The notes below the pieces were generated by a model, which searched no databases, was not told the origin of the DNA, and saw nothing but the letters and a program-made list of their open reading frames with translations. A stretch of 12,332 bases of DNA from Conidiobolus incongruus B7586 (lineage: Eukaryota > Entomophthoromycota > Entomophthoromycetes > Entomophthorales > Conidiobolaceae). Below, one piece after another: positions 1 to 9,246 of the stretch (position 1 is its first letter; each line of letters begins with the position of its first letter). A program made the position numbers and the translations under genes. The DNA lies in contig JNEM01014988.1 of assembly GCA_000697335.1 (NCBI GenBank), positions 1 to 12,332 on the forward strand. Direction: 5' to 3'.

Positions 1-180
1 ATATTATATAAAAATATATATAATTATAATTTATTCTTTTAACTAAAATCTATAAAAAAAGTTATTTTAATTAAACATCATTTTTTCACTTAAAAGTAAA
101 AAAAAAATAAAAAAAATTTAAATCTAATGAATTATAAAAATTAGATATAAATATTTTTATATTAAATAATAATTAAATAA
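1..180. other. AT-rich sequence, nothing assigned
   Basis: This edge stretch is almost entirely A and T, with long A-runs near 98-120. I see no reading frame or RNA gene. It may be the continuation of the decayed mariner copy that becomes recognisable from about 181, because such a copy should extend beyond the window, but I could not align it convincingly to the other copies. Confidence 0.4.
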
Positions 181-718
181 ATTATATTAAATTATAGCTA
201 TTTTTTTAAACTTTTATTAAATTATAAGGTATTTTTTTTATTTTTAATATATATAATATATTAATAGGTTAATATAATTAATATTAAATCATCTTGATAA
301 TATTTTTATTAAAATAAGGTTTTTTATTATAATTTTCATTTACAAAGCCAAAATTAAAAAAAATTAATTTATTAAAGTTTAATATATTTTAATTATTAAC
401 CTTATCAATTTTAATATAATAAGTTTAATAATATATTAAGATTTTAAATGGATTAATATATATATATAGGCTATTTAAAAACCATAAATAATATTAAATA
501 GATTATAGTTAAGTTTAATAATATTAATATAAAAAACTTTTGATTATTATTTATTAATTTAAATATAATTAAATTCATTAATGAATTATTAAATAAAAAT
601 ATTTCAATAAGAAATTATAAAATTAATTTATATATATTCTAAAAAAATTAATCTTTTTATTTATTTTATATATTATTTATTTTCTAAAACTAGCAATATT
701 ACTTTAAAATTTAAATAA
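181..718 (-). mobile_element. Mariner relic, copy 1 (partial, 5' half)
   Basis: This stretch aligns with the transposase-start half of copy 2 (721-1979), at an offset of about 1214 bases near 197 and about 1250 bases near 508 and 685. The drift implies roughly 37 bases of net loss here. Shared blocks include the AAAAAACTTTTGAT block near 531-544 and the AAAACTAGCAATA block near 685. The transposase strand is minus, inferred from copy A. The copy is more decayed than the others and has no readable motif of its own. Its right end runs directly into the TA at 719-720 that precedes copy 2, so copy 2 appears to have landed in or beside the end of this element. The left limit is uncertain and may lie outside the window. 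Confidence 0.75.
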
Positions 719-720
719 TA

Positions 721-1979
721 AGAATTTCTTATAATTGAAAAAAAATTAATATTTTAATATATAAAAAGTAAAAATAGATATATAATATAAAATTAATAGT
801 TTTTTTATTTTTAATAACTTTTTGCTATGCTTTTAACAAAGATCTAATACCTAAAAAACAATGTTTTTATTAAAGATTAAAATTTGATATTTTATAAACC
901 AATTAATTTTTTTGTAGAAGTTTACTTTCTTATAAGTTAGTTTTTTAATTACCTAAAACAATTATAATTATATAGGTTATAATTTAGAAAATATACTAGA
1001 TATAATAGTTTTTTCTAATTATTTTTAATTAGAAAGTTTTTTATATCTTTAAATTTATATATTTTATAATTATTATATAAAATAATAGGTTTTCTAAAAT
1101 TATATTAAAAATACTAATTAAAAAAAGTTTTATACAAAAAAAATATAAAGTTTACTATTAATTAAACTTTTTAAGAATTAAATAAAAATAGCATATACTA
1201 TTTTAATTTATTATAGTAATTAATATTCATTTATCAATAAAGTATTTATTTAAAAAAATTTATTAAAGGGGTTAATTTAACTTAATCTAACATTTTAATT
1301 TATATTTTAGTAAAGGATTAAACAAAAAAGTTTAAGATTTATTAATTGTAATAATTAACTATAAAAGCTTTAGTTTCTAATTATATCTTAGTAAGTTTTG
1401 TTTAACAATAGCTATTTAATTTTTTTAAGCTTTAATTAAATTATAAAGTATTTATTTTATATTTTTATTAATTGATTTTTATTTTAACTTTAATATATAT
1501 AAAATATTTATATAACTAATATTAAAATGTTTTGATAATTCTTTAACTGAAATAAAAAAGTGTTTTTCAATATATTTTTCATTTTATTAATAATTAAAAG
1601 AATAACAATTAAAATTAATCTTTTAGATTTTGATAGGTTTTAGGTAATTTCTCTCTTAACCTTAAAGTAATTTACCTAGTAATAAATTGTTGATTTAGAT
1701 AATACTTCATTATTAAAAGTTATTTGTAAATTTTAAATGATTTTAAAGGGTTTGTGGTTAAGTTTTATTGATATTAAAATAAAAAACTTTTGATGGTTAT
1801 TATTTAGTTTAAACTTAATTAAATTAAATAACTAATTTTAAAAAATTTATTTTTTAATCAAAAAAATTATTATATATATATATATAATTCAAAACTATTT
1901 ATTTTCTTATTTGTTTTGTGTATATTTTTTTATTTAAAACTAATAATATATTTGAAAAATCAAAAATTAAAAAATTTCC
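721..1979 (-). mobile_element. Mariner relic, copy 2 (full length, TA-flanked)
   Basis: This is a decayed Tc1/mariner element of 1259 bp, close to the usual 1.3 kb. It is the reverse complement of copy A (9157-10428) over its whole length, so its transposase lies on the minus strand. It starts with AGAATTTCTTATAATTG and ends, read from the other strand, with GGAAATTTTTTAATTTTTG, which makes imperfect terminal inverted repeats. TA lies immediately outside both ends (719-720 and 1980-1981), matching the TA target duplication of the superfamily. The region that reads LHDN in copy A reads LYNN here (near 1071-1085, minus strand), two changes of the C-to-T/G-to-A type. No functional product is possible. 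The leader side faces the transporter gene. Confidence 0.93.
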
Positions 1980-2036
1980 TATTTTTTTAATTCTATGGTA
2001 ATATATTTGAAAAATTAAAAATTAAAAGATTTGCCA
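1945..2036. repeat. Doubled mariner terminal repeat
   Basis: The end of copy 2 (1945-1979) is repeated once more at 2000-2034 with a period of 55 bases and only a few differences. Both units contain AATATATTTGAAAAAT. The outer unit ends in TTGCCA, which resembles the TGGG/CCCA ends of copy A. The outer unit has no element body attached, so it is either a solo terminal repeat left by another insertion or a local duplication. Confidence 0.8.
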
Positions 2037-2263
2037 TTTTTTCTTTCTTAGCTGATAATAATAACTTGCTGGATAAATCAAACTAGTTTAAATAGAACTT
2101 ATATATACAAAATATTATTCAGGAATTTTAATTATTGATAAATGAAAGTTTAATGAGTTCTTTTAAAATGATATTTAACAAAACATTCAATGTATAGATT
2201 TCTAAAATTGAAACATTTTTATAATAAATATATATATCAAAATAAAGTTATATATATTATAAT

Positions 2264-2274
2264 TGACTCAGTCA
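2264..2274. promoter_or_regulatory. AP-1/Gcn4-type site, TGACTCAGTCA
   Basis: The 11 bases form an exact inverted repeat around a central C and contain TGACTCA, the core bound by fungal bZIP activators such as Gcn4 and Yap-type proteins. Other TGACTCA/TGAGTCA cores lie at 7143-7149 and 8116-8122. The site is 3 kb upstream of the transporter's 5' end only if read from the wrong side: it actually lies downstream of the gene. A role for this gene is therefore doubtful, and chance occurrence is possible. Confidence 0.25.
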
Positions 2275-2642
2275 GTGTACAATGAATAAAATTAATATCA
2301 ACTATATGAGTTTTGGAATATAAAATTTTAAAATTACTATCGAATTAAGAACAAAAGTTTGTTAAATACAATTTTTAAAATAAGAACAAATAATAAATTA
2401 TATCATACCAAAGTTAGGGCAATTATGGATTAATAAATTTGGTTATTTATTTTTAAAAGTAATGCTAGAGAGCATACTTTAACAGAATTTAACTTAATTA
2501 ATATTAATTAATATATTTTCTATAAACAAATATATTTGACCTTAAATTCCATTTTAATCAAGATATCATATCTTTTGAAATAGTTACTAGAATAATGAAT
2601 TACTATACATTTATTTCAAATTAAAGTGGTTAATTTTCAATG

Positions 2643-2660
2643 TTATATCATATGATATAA
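2643..2660. repeat. Perfect 18-base palindrome
   Basis: TTATATCATATGATATAA equals its own reverse complement with no spacer, which means it could be a dimeric protein-binding site or simply an accident of AT-rich sequence. It contains an NdeI-like CATATG core. It is not part of the mariner copies and no gene is adjacent. Confidence 0.6.
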
Positions 2661-2705
2661 AACTATTTAGTTTATATTTGAAATCAAATATTTCTTTAAC
2701 TACAG

Positions 2706-2766
2706 ATTAAAAAAATATTTTTCTGAAATTTTCGCAAATGATTATTAAAAAAATATTTTTATGAAA
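2706..2766. repeat. Short direct repeat, 23 bases, 22 identical
   Basis: The units at 2706-2728 and 2744-2766 share ATTAAAAAAATATTTTT followed by TGAAA and differ at one base. The period is 38. It is probably a small slippage or duplication product in low-complexity DNA. Confidence 0.6.
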
Positions 2767-3664
2767 ATAATAGTCTTAATCTATATCAATGATATAAAAA
2801 TGATTATAATTTTTAAAGTTGAAAATATTTTTAGAAAAAAAAATAAGTTAGTACTCTAAGATGATAATCTATCAAAATAATAACAATATAATTACCCTAT
2901 ACAAATAATATTGTGCATAATTAGACGTATATAGAGAATTTTAATAATCATAAGAAACACAAACAAAATACTCTAATCTGGAATAATCTTTGAACTTTTG
3001 AATATATAATAAATTGGCATATTTAATTAAAATAAACAGAAAATGAACTAGTTATAATTTTTGGATCAAGTTAATATATATTTAATTAATAAAAGTCATT
3101 AATTTTAATATATTAATTTTTGATAATATAAAATTTATTAATATATCATCAAAATTATTTAAAAATTAATTATCATCATATATAACTTTTATAATATATG
3201 CAAAAATTATTATAAAGACCAAATAAAGATGAGTGATTTTTAGAACTTTAATATTAAATATAATATATGATCAGGATGTAATATTATTGGATTAAAATTT
3301 TACGAAATATATTACACAATAGTTTCAATTTAGTTAAATTGAAAGGTAAAATAATGTACAAAAAATTGATTCCCCTCCTCCAATTTGATAATAAAATATC
3401 TAATATAAAAGAAGTTTTTATTAATTTGTAATTATAAAATGAGTGTTGAAATTTGATTAAAATATTAATATATATCCTTGGATAAACTGTTTTTAATATC
3501 AATCCCAATAAGGTTTTACTTAGTAATATAGTTTAACATATAATCGAGATAGGTAACATTTTTTTAGCAATGTTTATTTTTGTATGTTTTGTTTAAAATG
3601 ATATATTATTATATTTATATTACTAAATATGAATAAATTTTAAAAAAATTGGTAAAAAAATAAA

Positions 3665-3708
3665 TAAAAATAAAAATAAAAAGATTTTTATAAATTATTA
3701 TTATTATT
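3665..3708. repeat. Simple repeats: TAAAAA x3 and ATT x5
   Basis: Three TAAAAA units (3665-3682) are followed shortly by five ATT units (3694-3708). They are low-complexity tracts with no sign of function. Confidence 0.7.
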
Positions 3709-3831
3709 AATTTATATAGGGATTTAGAAATTATAATAGTTGTAAATTATAAGAATAGTGTGAATAATATCAAATATAACCATTTCATATTAACAAAAAT
3801 CTATTTGAATTAAAGTTTAAATTGTATGCTA

Positions 3832-3837
3832 TTTATT
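3832..3837 (-). promoter_or_regulatory. Candidate polyadenylation signal AATAAA
   Basis: Read on the minus strand, AATAAA lies about 60 bases past the transporter stop codon, within an A/T-rich tract. Spacing and sequence suit a fungal 3' end signal. In DNA this AT-rich the hexamer also occurs by chance, so the call rests mainly on position. Confidence 0.4.
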
Positions 3838-3896
3838 TATATATTTACTAAATGTTACTAATAATTCAAATACTGCCCAACAAATGTACATTCTAA

Positions 3897-5303
3897 TTAA
3901 AGATTGCTATATGCTCTTAATTGACGACCGTACTTGATACAGACAAAGAGAATGACAAAACCAAGGAATTGAAGACCGGCAAAAATGGCAAAAGTGTTGA
4001 AATGGTTACCAACAGCTTTCTTGATGGGTTCAGCAATGTAGGAAGTGATACCAGCGAAGAAGAGACGGCAAAAGACGACAAAACCAGCGGCTTTACCACT
4101 CTTTTCAGCCAACATGTCAATGATATAGGTAGTAATAATAGCGATAATGGTGAGAACACTGAAACCGACGAAGAATTGACAAGCGAGGAGGCCAGGAATA
4201 GTGTAGCGATGATCAGAAAGGTAACCAGTGCAGAAGAGTGCGATGATGATGAGAATAGCGGGAAACACAGCACCATAGAGGCGGACTTCGGGCTCGACTT
4301 TGGTTGAATTAGCCTTGCGTTGAGCCCTCTTGAGGAAGAAATCAGACAGCATACCTCCTACGATACATCCAAATACATTACCCAATCCAACAGCGGCAAA
4401 AGTGTATCCAGTTTGGGTGAAATCATATTCGAATTGCTTAAAGATGTAGGGTTGGAAAGCGACGATAACATAGTAAGAACCGAAAGCAATCATAGTCCAG
4501 AAAGCGGGAATGACCACAACGGGGTACCTGAAGTAAACGAAACCGGCAAAAGGATTTGGGTACTTGGTGTTGATTTTCCAAGTCTTAGTTGCAGGGTCGC
4601 GATAGATAGGAGGATTAATTCTCTTGGAGGGGTTAAGGGTTTCAGTGAGGAAGAGGAAGTTGAGAATGAATAAAACACCACCGAAAACTGAACAGAACCA
4701 AAAAATGGGTTTCCAGCTCTGGAATTTGAGTAAATTACCTCCAATCATTGGACCAATAACAGGACCAAAATTAAGACCAATTTGGAATATACCGATGGCT
4801 CTTCCTCTCATTTCGCGATTGAATACGTCAGTAATCACACCAACACCAATAAGAGTGGTAGCTGAAGATCCGAAACCTTGGACGAAACGGAAAAAGATAA
4901 GCATTTCAGGTGAAGTAGAGACACCGCAGAGAATAGAACCAAGAGTGTAGAAGAAGAGGGAGGCCAAAATAGTACGGCGACCAAAAGTATCAGCTAATAC
5001 ACCCCAGAAGAGAGGGCCAATAGCCAAAGAGAACAAGTAAACAGATAAGAGTAAGTTGAAATAGGCATTGTATTCATTGATGGTGGCATCTGTTAAAGCA
5101 TAGCCGAAGTATTTCTTAATAGGAATGATAGCAGGAGCGATGATATTGGAACTAATAGGACCTACTAAACCGTTAAAAGTCATCAAAATGAGAAGAGACC
5201 AACGTTGAAAGTTGGAGAATTTTTCATAGTAGGGTGTTTCTTCTTTGTAGTCCAATTGTTGGTTGGATTCAGAAACATTAAATTTATTATTATTAGCTGA
5301 CAT
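3897..5303 (-). CDS. MFS transporter, DHA1 (drug:H+ antiporter, 12 TM) family
   Basis: This protein probably exports drugs, organic acids, polyamines or similar small molecules across the plasma membrane in exchange for protons. The 468 residues form about 12 hydrophobic segments (approximately 34-56, 82-104, 112-130, 133-158, 168-190, 198-220, 262-285, 300-320, 343-362, 369-395, 404-424, 435-458), with a cytosolic N-terminus and a central loop at 221-260. Family motifs are intact: motif A GVLADTFGRR (101-110), motif B RFVQGFGSSAT (139-149), the antiporter motif C GLNFGPVIGPMIGG (176-189), and a second-half A-like GGMLSDFFLKR (316-326). This pattern resembles yeast Qdr/Aqr1/Tpo-type carriers; the substrate cannot be read from sequence. 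The N-terminal tail is short for yeast relatives such as Aqr1. The start at 5303 is the first ATG of the frame and has A at -3. No intron is needed. GC content is far above the surroundings. There is no neighbouring gene and thus no cluster context. The single CTG noticed (residue 319) sits at a leucine position. Confidence 0.96.
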   Translation of the reverse strand: MSANNNKFNVSESNQQLDYKEETPYYEKFSNFQRWSLLILMTFNGLVGPISSNIIAPAIIPIKKYFGYALTDATINEYNAYFNLLLSVYLFSLAIGPLFWGVLADTFGRRTILASLFFYTLGSILCGVSTSPEMLIFFRFVQGFGSSATTLIGVGVITDVFNREMRGRAIGIFQIGLNFGPVIGPMIGGNLLKFQSWKPIFWFCSVFGGVLFILNFLFLTETLNPSKRINPPIYRDPATKTWKINTKYPNPFAGFVYFRYPVVVIPAFWTMIAFGSYYVIVAFQPYIFKQFEYDFTQTGYTFAAVGLGNVFGCIVGGMLSDFFLKRAQRKANSTKVEPEVRLYGAVFPAILIIIALFCTGYLSDHRYTIPGLLACQFFVGFSVLTIIAIITTYIIDMLAEKSGKAAGFVVFCRLFFAGITSYIAEPIKKAVGNHFNTFAIFAGLQFLGFVILFVCIKYGRQLRAYSNL

Positions 5304-5480
5304 ATTTGATTGAATATATATAATTTGATCCTATCTATTTAAATTTATGATACTAAAATAATTTGAAATATTCACAAAGTTGACAATTAATCGAAGTAAA
5401 AATTGAACTAAAATCAAAAACAATTAATTATTATGAATAAAAAAATTGAAAATAAAAAATAATGTCAGACTTATTAATCT
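5304..5480 (-). promoter_or_regulatory. Probable promoter and 5' leader of the transporter
   Basis: This is the AT-rich stretch immediately upstream of the transporter ATG. A TATA-like run lies at about 5314-5322, only 11-19 bases from the ATG. That is too close for a classical TATA box unless the leader is extremely short, so it may just reflect base composition. I see no clear binding site for a stress or drug-response regulator. The call is by position only. Confidence 0.35.
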
Positions 5481-6618
5481 GTAAAAATTGTGGACGTTGA
5501 GAGCTATTTATACTATCACTTATGCAAAAATATAAATAACCAGAAATTAAAGTTGTCAATTTATAATCACAAACCATTCACCCCAATTTCGTCAACTCAA
5601 ATATCTCATAGTACAAAGTTGAAATTAATCCTGATAAAAGAAGTAACATTTTTTGTGTTCCGTATTATTGTTTCAGAATTTTTCTCACATTTAATACTCT
5701 CATAAATTCAATGATATCTGGATTATGCTAATTTGACTGAAATGTGATTTTTTATAACTAATACATATATATTGATCTTAATCTAAATAATCGAATAATG
5801 ATGGTGAATCGATATATCAAATGGCTAACTGGATATCATACGCTTGATGAATCATATTAAAAAGGTTTAATTAGTTAATACATCTATATTTTATACTTTA
5901 TTATTTCAAAAATTAATTTTTTATATTTTAGCTAAAATTTTAATTTTAATATAACTTTATATTTTCTTTTTTTTAGATTTTTTAATTTAATTAATTTTCG
6001 TATTAATGAGTAATTTTAAAATTTATCAAATTTTACGTATATAAATCTGATATATATTAAGACATTTTAAATGTATATTTTGTACTATAAGGTTAATCTT
6101 TGATCTTCTCAATATTGAGTGAAGTATAGTTTATATTTCTAATGTTGCAGAGTTAATACATAGTTAAAAGAACAAATTTTTATTTGATTGATTAAAATAG
6201 AAAATTTCAGTATATATTTATTGTAATATTATAATATAAATAAGTCGATTTTTAATATTAAATATTTAATATATCGTTAAAATTCTTTTTAAACTGATAT
6301 AAAATTATCAAAAATTACCATATATTTTATATTTATATTTTACCTTAATTATCAAATTAATATTATTTTAATTTTAATTTAAATAAAAGTTATAGTAGTT
6401 TATTTGAACTAAAATTATTATATATTATCTAAATTTGATTAAATCTTTTATATAATAATACAAAAAAACTTGGTAAATATCAAAATAACCTATAAATAAC
6501 ATAAACTAGTTGGTTATTATTCTTTTCAGAATACTATATATACTTTTAAATCAGAATTCTTAACTAATGTAATAAATAGCCATTTCAATATATTTTACGT
6601 AGTGACAGAGCAAGTAGA

Positions 6619-6665
6619 TCTGATGATTATCAGAATGAGAGTCGTGACCCTTTTTAGTCCATGAC
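6619..6665. other. Two adjacent hairpins in a GC-richer patch
   Basis: The first inverted repeat is TCTGAT, loop GATT, ATCAGA (6619-6634). Six bases later GTCGTGAC (6641-6648) can pair with GTCCATGAC (6657-6665) around an 8-base loop, giving 8 pairs including one G-T pair and one bulged C. The surrounding 6601-6660 has 27 G/C of 60, about twice the local level. It could be a structured RNA, part of an untranslated region, or a remnant of something lost. No known RNA family was recognised. Confidence 0.35.
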
Positions 6666-6779
6666 AAGTTGATTTAGAATTTGCCAAACTTTGCGGATAA
6701 AAGTAAAAAAGATCTAATTTGGTTGATATTAAATATATTTAATTGAGTGGTATATTTTATTATATTTGGGGAAAATATC

Positions 6780-6805
6780 TTTCAATGATATTTTTTTCAT
6801 TGAAA
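6780..6805. repeat. Inverted repeat, 9-base arms
   Basis: TTTCAATGA (6780-6788) and TCATTGAAA (6797-6805) are exact reverse complements around an 8-base T-rich loop. As RNA it would be a weak hairpin. It has no run of T after a GC stem, and no gene adjoins it, so calling it a terminator is not justified. Confidence 0.5.
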
Positions 6806-7080
6806 ATAATTCATATTTTGAAAATTATAGAGAAACACTGGACTAATCAATATTGTTACATTAAATTTAAAAGTATATATTAAATAGTTATAAAGACTTA
6901 TTTTTATGACCATTATTGTATTTTGAAAATACTCATCCATTTCAATTTGATAGTTAAGTCCATATTACCTCTCATTTATAGTAACATTGTCAGTCTATAA
7001 TTAAAAGATATTCTTTGTTCTATTTGTTCTCTTTGTTAGATTCTAACCAAATCCTGTATCATTCACTGAATCAACTATTT

Positions 7081-7190
7081 AAACCCAGAAGTGGAAAAGG
7101 GAGAAGAAAATTATTTCCTATCCTCCTATGGCATCTCAACAGTGAGTCAGCTTTAAGACATACAATCCCGATAGGTTACAGAGCAGGATT
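7081..7190. other. Unexplained higher-GC patch
   Basis: About 40% G+C over some 110 bases, in flanks near 20%. It lies inside an 80-codon plus-strand frame (7015-7257), but the translated sequence is not one I recognise and no alternative frame on either strand stays open with a known motif. It might be an exon or pseudogene remnant, an RNA gene or a conserved regulatory block. Confidence 0.3.
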
Positions 7191-8156
7191 AATAAATAAT
7201 TTACTAAATCATATTACAAGTGCTTTTCTAACAACCATCTTTATTAAAAAAACTTGATATAAAACAACCACCAACTTTATAAAATGTAGTGGAAATTAAT
7301 GCATTATATTGGGATTGATCACAGGTAAAATGAAATAGATTGGTACTTCCTATTATTCTTGAACAAAATAGTCATAATATTGTAAATATAATTCAATATT
7401 TGATTATATATACATTGAATCAATACTTAATATTATTTAACAATCTATCTTGACAAATATAAAATTATATAATAAGAATAAAATTTCGGTATATTTAACT
7501 ATATAAACTTGTTTCTTCCCACTGAATACTCAAAAATGTTCTTATATTACTTGTATTTTAAAAATGATTTTTATATCTTACTAGTAACTATTAAACGGTG
7601 AAATCAATAGATATATATATACATAAATTTTGTAAAATAGAAAATTATTCAAGTTTAATCCTATTCAAAAAATTCAACAATTTAAAAATTGAATTATATT
7701 CTCTTACTATATTTCTAAATTTAGATAAATCAAATATTATCAAATAATTATTTGAAATTAGAATAAAAATTTTTATTATTATTATTTTATTTTATATTTT
7801 TAAATATTTGAACTTGATTAAGAATTTAATTTATTATTAAATATAATTTATTTTCTTAACTTGATTTGTTGATTGATATTTATGAGATTCTATCATTTAA
7901 TCTCATTAGATATTACTGAATATAGAGTTAAAATAATACCATATAAATTTTAAGTATTTTTTAAATTCTTATAAAATATTATTTAAATAGATTAGAAATT
8001 AAAGATTAAAAATATACTTATTTAAAAGATTATTAAATATTGTTGCAGTTAATTTTTTAAAGATTTAATTTTGTTAAATTTCAATGAAATAAAAAATTGA
8101 ATTTTATAAAATTTATGACTCATATAATTAATATAAAAACATCTATTGACTTGATA

Positions 8157-8227
8157 TGATAGGTGGATAACAGTGAGCATCAAATCATCAACTGAAAACA
8201 TGAGTGATAGGTAGTACAGTTGACATT
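8157..8227. repeat. Imperfect direct repeat around TGATAGGT
   Basis: TGATAGGTGGATAACAGTG (from 8157) and TGATAGGTAGTACAGTTG (from 8205) are similar over about 23 bases with a period of 48. The stretch is isolated, with no gene beside it. It may be an old local duplication. Confidence 0.4.
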
Positions 8228-9246
8228 TTTTGTACAATTATTGAATTTGCCATTAGCAATTTAAGTATATGAGTGTGCAGTCCCATTTTTGCTTTCCGCC
8301 ACATTGTAAAGCTTTTGTATGAAAAAAAAATCTTAAATCGTAAATTTGAACCGAATCGGACTTAACTATACAAAATTATTTTTTCAAATTAAAAAGGATT
8401 TAAATTGGTATTTTACCATAGATCCACTTTGAGAAAAAGTAAAATTTTATATTATTGTTAATGTGACTATTAAAATATTAATTCATATTTTATGATCTAA
8501 TCTGATATAAATGAGTCGATTTTACTGTTATATATGATACAAATCTTTGAATAGAAATGAATAAGATCATGTATATATTATATAAGGATTAAAGATATTT
8601 TTAGTTAATTCAATATAATCACTTTCAATCAGTGCATTTTAATTAAAACTCACTTATTAAAATGACTAGTAAATATACCTGATATTTAATCATTTTGGCA
8701 ATACATATAACTAAATCAAGTATTATTTATAATATAATCATTAATAGCCACCTGAATATATAATAGCTATTACTAAGTTTTGATACTATTTTATATCTGT
8801 GTCTCGTAAATATGTGCCAAATATTAGCTAAGTAGTCAAACTGTATCATGATAATTCAAAAAAATCGAAATTATTCACATTAATAGTCATTTAATCAAAT
8901 GTTAAATCATTTCAATTTTTTCTTTTTTAATTTAGTGTTAAATATTGGTTTAAAATTGAAAAACAAGAATAATAATAGATTATCATGCTATTTATTAAAA
9001 TTTTTCATTAAAGTTATGACTTATTTAATAGGAAATTATCCTTTGTGTATAAGATTAGAATTTTATGTGTTATTTTAATTATTGAATATTATAGTATTAA
9101 AATTAGATCTCTATATATAATTGAAAACTAAGTATTACCTTGAATTTGAAATAATGGGTAATTTTTTAATTTCTGATTTTTCAAACATATTATTAGTTTG
9201 AAATAAATAAATATATACAAAGTTAATAGGAAATTATATATTTTTA

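Larger units (their letters stand above)
2037..3896. other. Intergenic region downstream of the transporter
   Basis: This is about 1.86 kb of AT-rich DNA without a credible gene. The longest reading frame (74 codons at 3284-3508, minus) has an A/T-driven composition and no recognisable domain. Noted contents are an 11-base TGACT-C-AGTCA inverted repeat (2264-2274), an 18-base palindrome (2643-2660), a 23-base direct repeat (2706-2766), a TAAAAA triplet of units (3665-3682) and an ATT microsatellite (3694-3708). The last 60 or so bases probably hold the 3' untranslated region of the transporter mRNA. Confidence 0.7.
5481..9154. other. Long intergenic region upstream of the transporter
   Basis: About 3.7 kb without a credible gene. 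Reading frames at 5490-5705 (plus), 7015-7257 (plus) and 8049-8237 (minus) are 62-80 codons long, have no family resemblance that I recognise, and fit chance. Against an AT-rich background there are short patches of higher GC at about 6601-6700, 7081-7190 and 8268-8312, listed separately where they show structure. TGAGTCA at 7143-7149 and TGACTCA at 8116-8122 match the Gcn4/AP-1 core. An ATT-rich low-complexity run lies near 7773-7800. I found no tRNA: a GGTTCAAAT-like string on the minus strand near 8345-8360 lacks a pairing T-stem. Confidence 0.65.

Noticed and set aside
3284-3508. 74-codon minus-strand frame
   Set aside because: Composition is driven by A/T codons, there is no family motif and no support from context.
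3921-4950. Open frames of 108-128 codons on the plus strand inside the transporter gene, and two minus-strand alternative frames
   Set aside because: They overlap the clear DHA1 transporter antisense or out of frame, show no domain, and their charged or serine-rich make-up is what antisense of a membrane protein gives.
5490-5705. 71-codon plus-strand frame upstream of the transporter
   Set aside because: No recognisable domain and a length expected by chance in AT-rich DNA; it lies in the probable upstream region of the divergent gene.
6619-6680. Possible box C/D snoRNA starting at TGATGA (6621-6626)
   Set aside because: No matching CTGA D box at a suitable distance and no terminal stem.
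6780-6805. Terminator hairpin
   Set aside because: The stem is A/T-rich, no gene ends there, and a bacterial-type terminator is not expected in a fungal nuclear sequence.
7015-7257. 80-codon plus-strand frame over the higher-GC patch
   Set aside because: The translation resembles nothing I know and the tail is low-complexity; kept only as an unexplained composition patch.
8049-8237. 62-codon minus-strand frame
   Set aside because: Short, A/T-driven, no motif.
8335-8365. Possible tRNA on the minus strand (GGTTCAAAT-like B box)
   Set aside because: The flanking bases do not form a T-stem, and no acceptor or anticodon stem can be built around it.
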